DNA of 64,000 nucleotides from Brachyspira suanatina (GTDB lineage Bacteria; Spirochaetota; Brachyspiria; Brachyspirales; Brachyspiraceae): NCBI RefSeq assembly GCF_001049755.1, contig NZ_CVLB01000001.1, positions 2,064,995 to 2,128,994 of the forward strand, read 5' to 3'. Shown piece by piece: positions 62,612 to 64,000 of this stretch (position 1 is its first letter; each line of letters starts with the position of its first letter). The notes under the pieces were generated by a model. It saw only the letters and a program-made list of their open reading frames with translations, ran no database searches and was not told where the DNA came from. The position numbers and the translations under genes were made by a program.

Positions 62612-63595
62612 ATGATATCTAAGCAAAACGTTTTATACAATGAAATTGAAAAAGATGATTATTACATATATATAAATCAAAAAACAAATAAAGGTATATT
62701 TACACCATATTATAAAGGAAGCTGTAATAGTTTTTTATATGACTTCAAATTAGATATATGCAGAACATTTCATAAAAATGCAAGATCATACTCTATAATT
62801 GATATGTCATTGGATGGAACTAAAATTATGACCATTTCTGTTACAGGCAATGATTCTCAAAATAATGTATTTAAAATAATAGAAATAGGAACAAATAAAG
62901 TATTATTAGAGATAAATAATCTTTATGTATATGAGGCATTTTTCACAGGAAATCCAAGATATATATTAATTAGAGCAAGAGAAGTAAATATAATGAAAAT
63001 ATTTGTGTATGATGTACAAACTAAAAAAACTATGCATACTTTAAAAGAAAATATACACATCGGAAGTGGATGCTTTGATGAAAATAGAATTATATTTACA
63101 TATCCTTCTATAACAGAAAATAAAGTTATAAATTATCTAAATTTTAATACTTTAACTGAAAATAAAGAGTTAATAGGATATTCTGACATTAGAGTTTCTA
63201 AAATTTTCTATACTGCTAATAAAGAATTACTTTTGGTAGATAATGATGAATCAGTTTCATTATACAGCAACAAAAAAATAATTTGGAAAATTCAATTTCT
63301 TTCATTCCTTAATCATTATATAGGAGGATTCTTTTATCTAAAAGAAGATAATAAAGTATATTTAGATACTCCTGCTATAATACAGGAAAAAATGTCTAAC
63401 AATCAAGTTGATGCTATGGTTCTTTACAGAATAGATGCTTATTCTGGTAATATAGAAAGTATACAATTACCAGCTAAGATAAAATATAAGAAATTTACAC
63501 ATATGTTTGATTATAAATTAATAGATACTGCCGGAAATATATTTGATTTAAGAGATAGAACTGCATATTCATTCCCTTTAAACATACATAGGTAG
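62612..63595 (+). CDS. Beta-propeller-like protein, unknown
   Basis: 327 residues, no signal peptide. A repeating strand pattern (SYSIIDMSLDGTKIMTISVTG, NVFKIIEIGTNKVLLEINNLYVYEAFFTGNPRYILIRA, MKIFVYDVQTKKTMHTL, KIFYTANKELLLVDNDESVSLYSNKKIIWKIQF) resembles WD40 or PQQ-type propellers with five to seven blades. GGAG precedes the ATG. Third gene of the operon begun at 61490. No catalytic residues evident. Confidence 0.65.
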   Translation: MISKQNVLYNEIEKDDYYIYINQKTNKGIFTPYYKGSCNSFLYDFKLDICRTFHKNARSYSIIDMSLDGTKIMTISVTGNDSQNNVFKIIEIGTNKVLLEINNLYVYEAFFTGNPRYILIRAREVNIMKIFVYDVQTKKTMHTLKENIHIGSGCFDENRIIFTYPSITENKVINYLNFNTLTENKELIGYSDIRVSKIFYTANKELLLVDNDESVSLYSNKKIIWKIQFLSFLNHYIGGFFYLKEDNKVYLDTPAIIQEKMSNNQVDAMVLYRIDAYSGNIESIQLPAKIKYKKFTHMFDYKLIDTAGNIFDLRDRTAYSFPLNIHR

Positions 63596-63605
63596 TATAA
63601 TGCTA

Positions 63606-63633
63606 TTGATTTTTAAAGAAAAATTTATATAAT
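63606..63633 (+). promoter_or_regulatory. msrB promoter, leaderless
   Basis: TTGATT (63606-63611), 16 bp, TATAAT (63628-63633), then 7 nt to the ATG at 63641. No ribosome site. Confidence 0.6.
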
Positions 63634-63640
63634 AGTAATT

Positions 63641-64000
63641 ATGTTAAGAAATATATTAATACTAATTTCAATCTTGATAATCGTTATATCATGTGATGAA
63701 GCAGATAATAAAGAAGTATGTAATGTCTGTAATGAAACTAAAACTCTTTCAGCAAAAGAATATCATGTATTAATTAATAAAGGTACAGAAATTCCTTTCT
63801 CAGGAGATCTTTTAAATATAAAAGAAGATGGAATATATACATGCAAAATCTGCGATACTCCATTATTTCATTCTGAGGCAAAATTTAATTCAGGAACAGG
63901 ATGGCCTAGTTTTGATGATGCTATAAAAGAAAATATCAAATTAGTACCTGACGGCGACAGAATTGAAGTTGTATGTGCTAAATGCGGCGGACATATGGGA
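63641..64000 (+). CDS. msrB: Peptide methionine-R-sulfoxide reductase MsrB (5' part), lipoprotein
   Basis: 120 codons up to the window edge; the C-terminus is missing. The signal ends LIIVISC, a lipobox, so this MsrB is anchored in the envelope. Visible MsrB features: ICDTPLFHSEAKFNSGTGWPSFDDAI with the GWPSF motif, zinc ligands in CKIC and CAKCGGHMG. The catalytic Cys (usually RYCxNSxS) lies beyond the edge. It repairs oxidised methionine R-sulfoxide. Together with the rubrerythrin (28277) it shows oxidative-stress defence. Confidence 0.9.
   Translation, partial: MLRNILILISILIIVISCDEADNKEVCNVCNETKTLSAKEYHVLINKGTEIPFSGDLLNIKEDGIYTCKICDTPLFHSEAKFNSGTGWPSFDDAIKENIKLVPDGDRIEVVCAKCGGHMG

Overview
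The window is very AT-rich chromosomal DNA. Its protein families and style point to an intestinal spirochaete of the genus Brachyspira: many small lipoproteins with loose lipoboxes, exported ankyrin-repeat proteins, a DUF4954 protein, and the gene orders ribF-rpsO-pnp, rny-ymdB and LCP-rsfS. This assignment is inferred from gene content, not from a database search. Nothing marks the bulk of the window as phage or plasmid, and no transposase, integrase or CRISPR array was seen.

Layout. 1-5.6 kb: lipoproteins, a META-domain protein, four small exported ankyrin proteins (one frameshifted) and a frameshifted Imm17-like gene. 5.6-15.2 kb: rsgA, an AlgX/AlgI-like O-acetylation pair with a 14-copy TGCGG tandem repeat just upstream, an MFS transporter, and a metal-efflux ATPase with its ArsR/SmtB regulator. 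15.5-29.8 kb: housekeeping genes (prmA, proA, parA-parB, ymdB, rny, rubrerythrin) and envelope proteins. 29.8-34 kb: decayed ground with a TA-slipped ORF, a VOC-family pseudogene and a helical orphan gene bracketed by two copies of a dispersed element, then a ClC transporter. 34-41.4 kb: ychF, a Rieske oxygenase, and ribF-rpsO-pnp. 41.4-51 kb: two duplicated large ankyrin genes, a membrane protein, a PepSY-like protein, a nuclease-STAND NTPase gene resembling a defence gene, and pckG. 51-64 kb: exported proteins, oppA, kptA, a class I amidotransferase, recA, SRP RNA, two tRNAs, rsfS-LCP, a CsgG-like protein and the start of msrB.

Three themes stand out. (1) A non-coding, comparatively GC-rich element of about 240-360 bp occurs five times. 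Its imperfect terminal inverted repeats each resemble an outward-facing promoter (-35 TTGACA, 17 bp, -10 TATATA). It touches gene boundaries: it brackets one orphan gene, lies at the breakpoint of the ankyrin duplication and sits upstream of pckG. (2) Several genes are broken by, or adjacent to, short repeats of the kind that cause phase variation: A7, A8, (TA)6 and (TGCGG)14. (3) The nuclease-STAND gene lies between two exact copies of a 30-bp sequence, one of which forms part of the pckG terminator. This suggests a discrete insertion into the terminator between two convergent genes.

All of this was read by eye. Domain names rest on recognised motifs, and the family assignments have not been searched.
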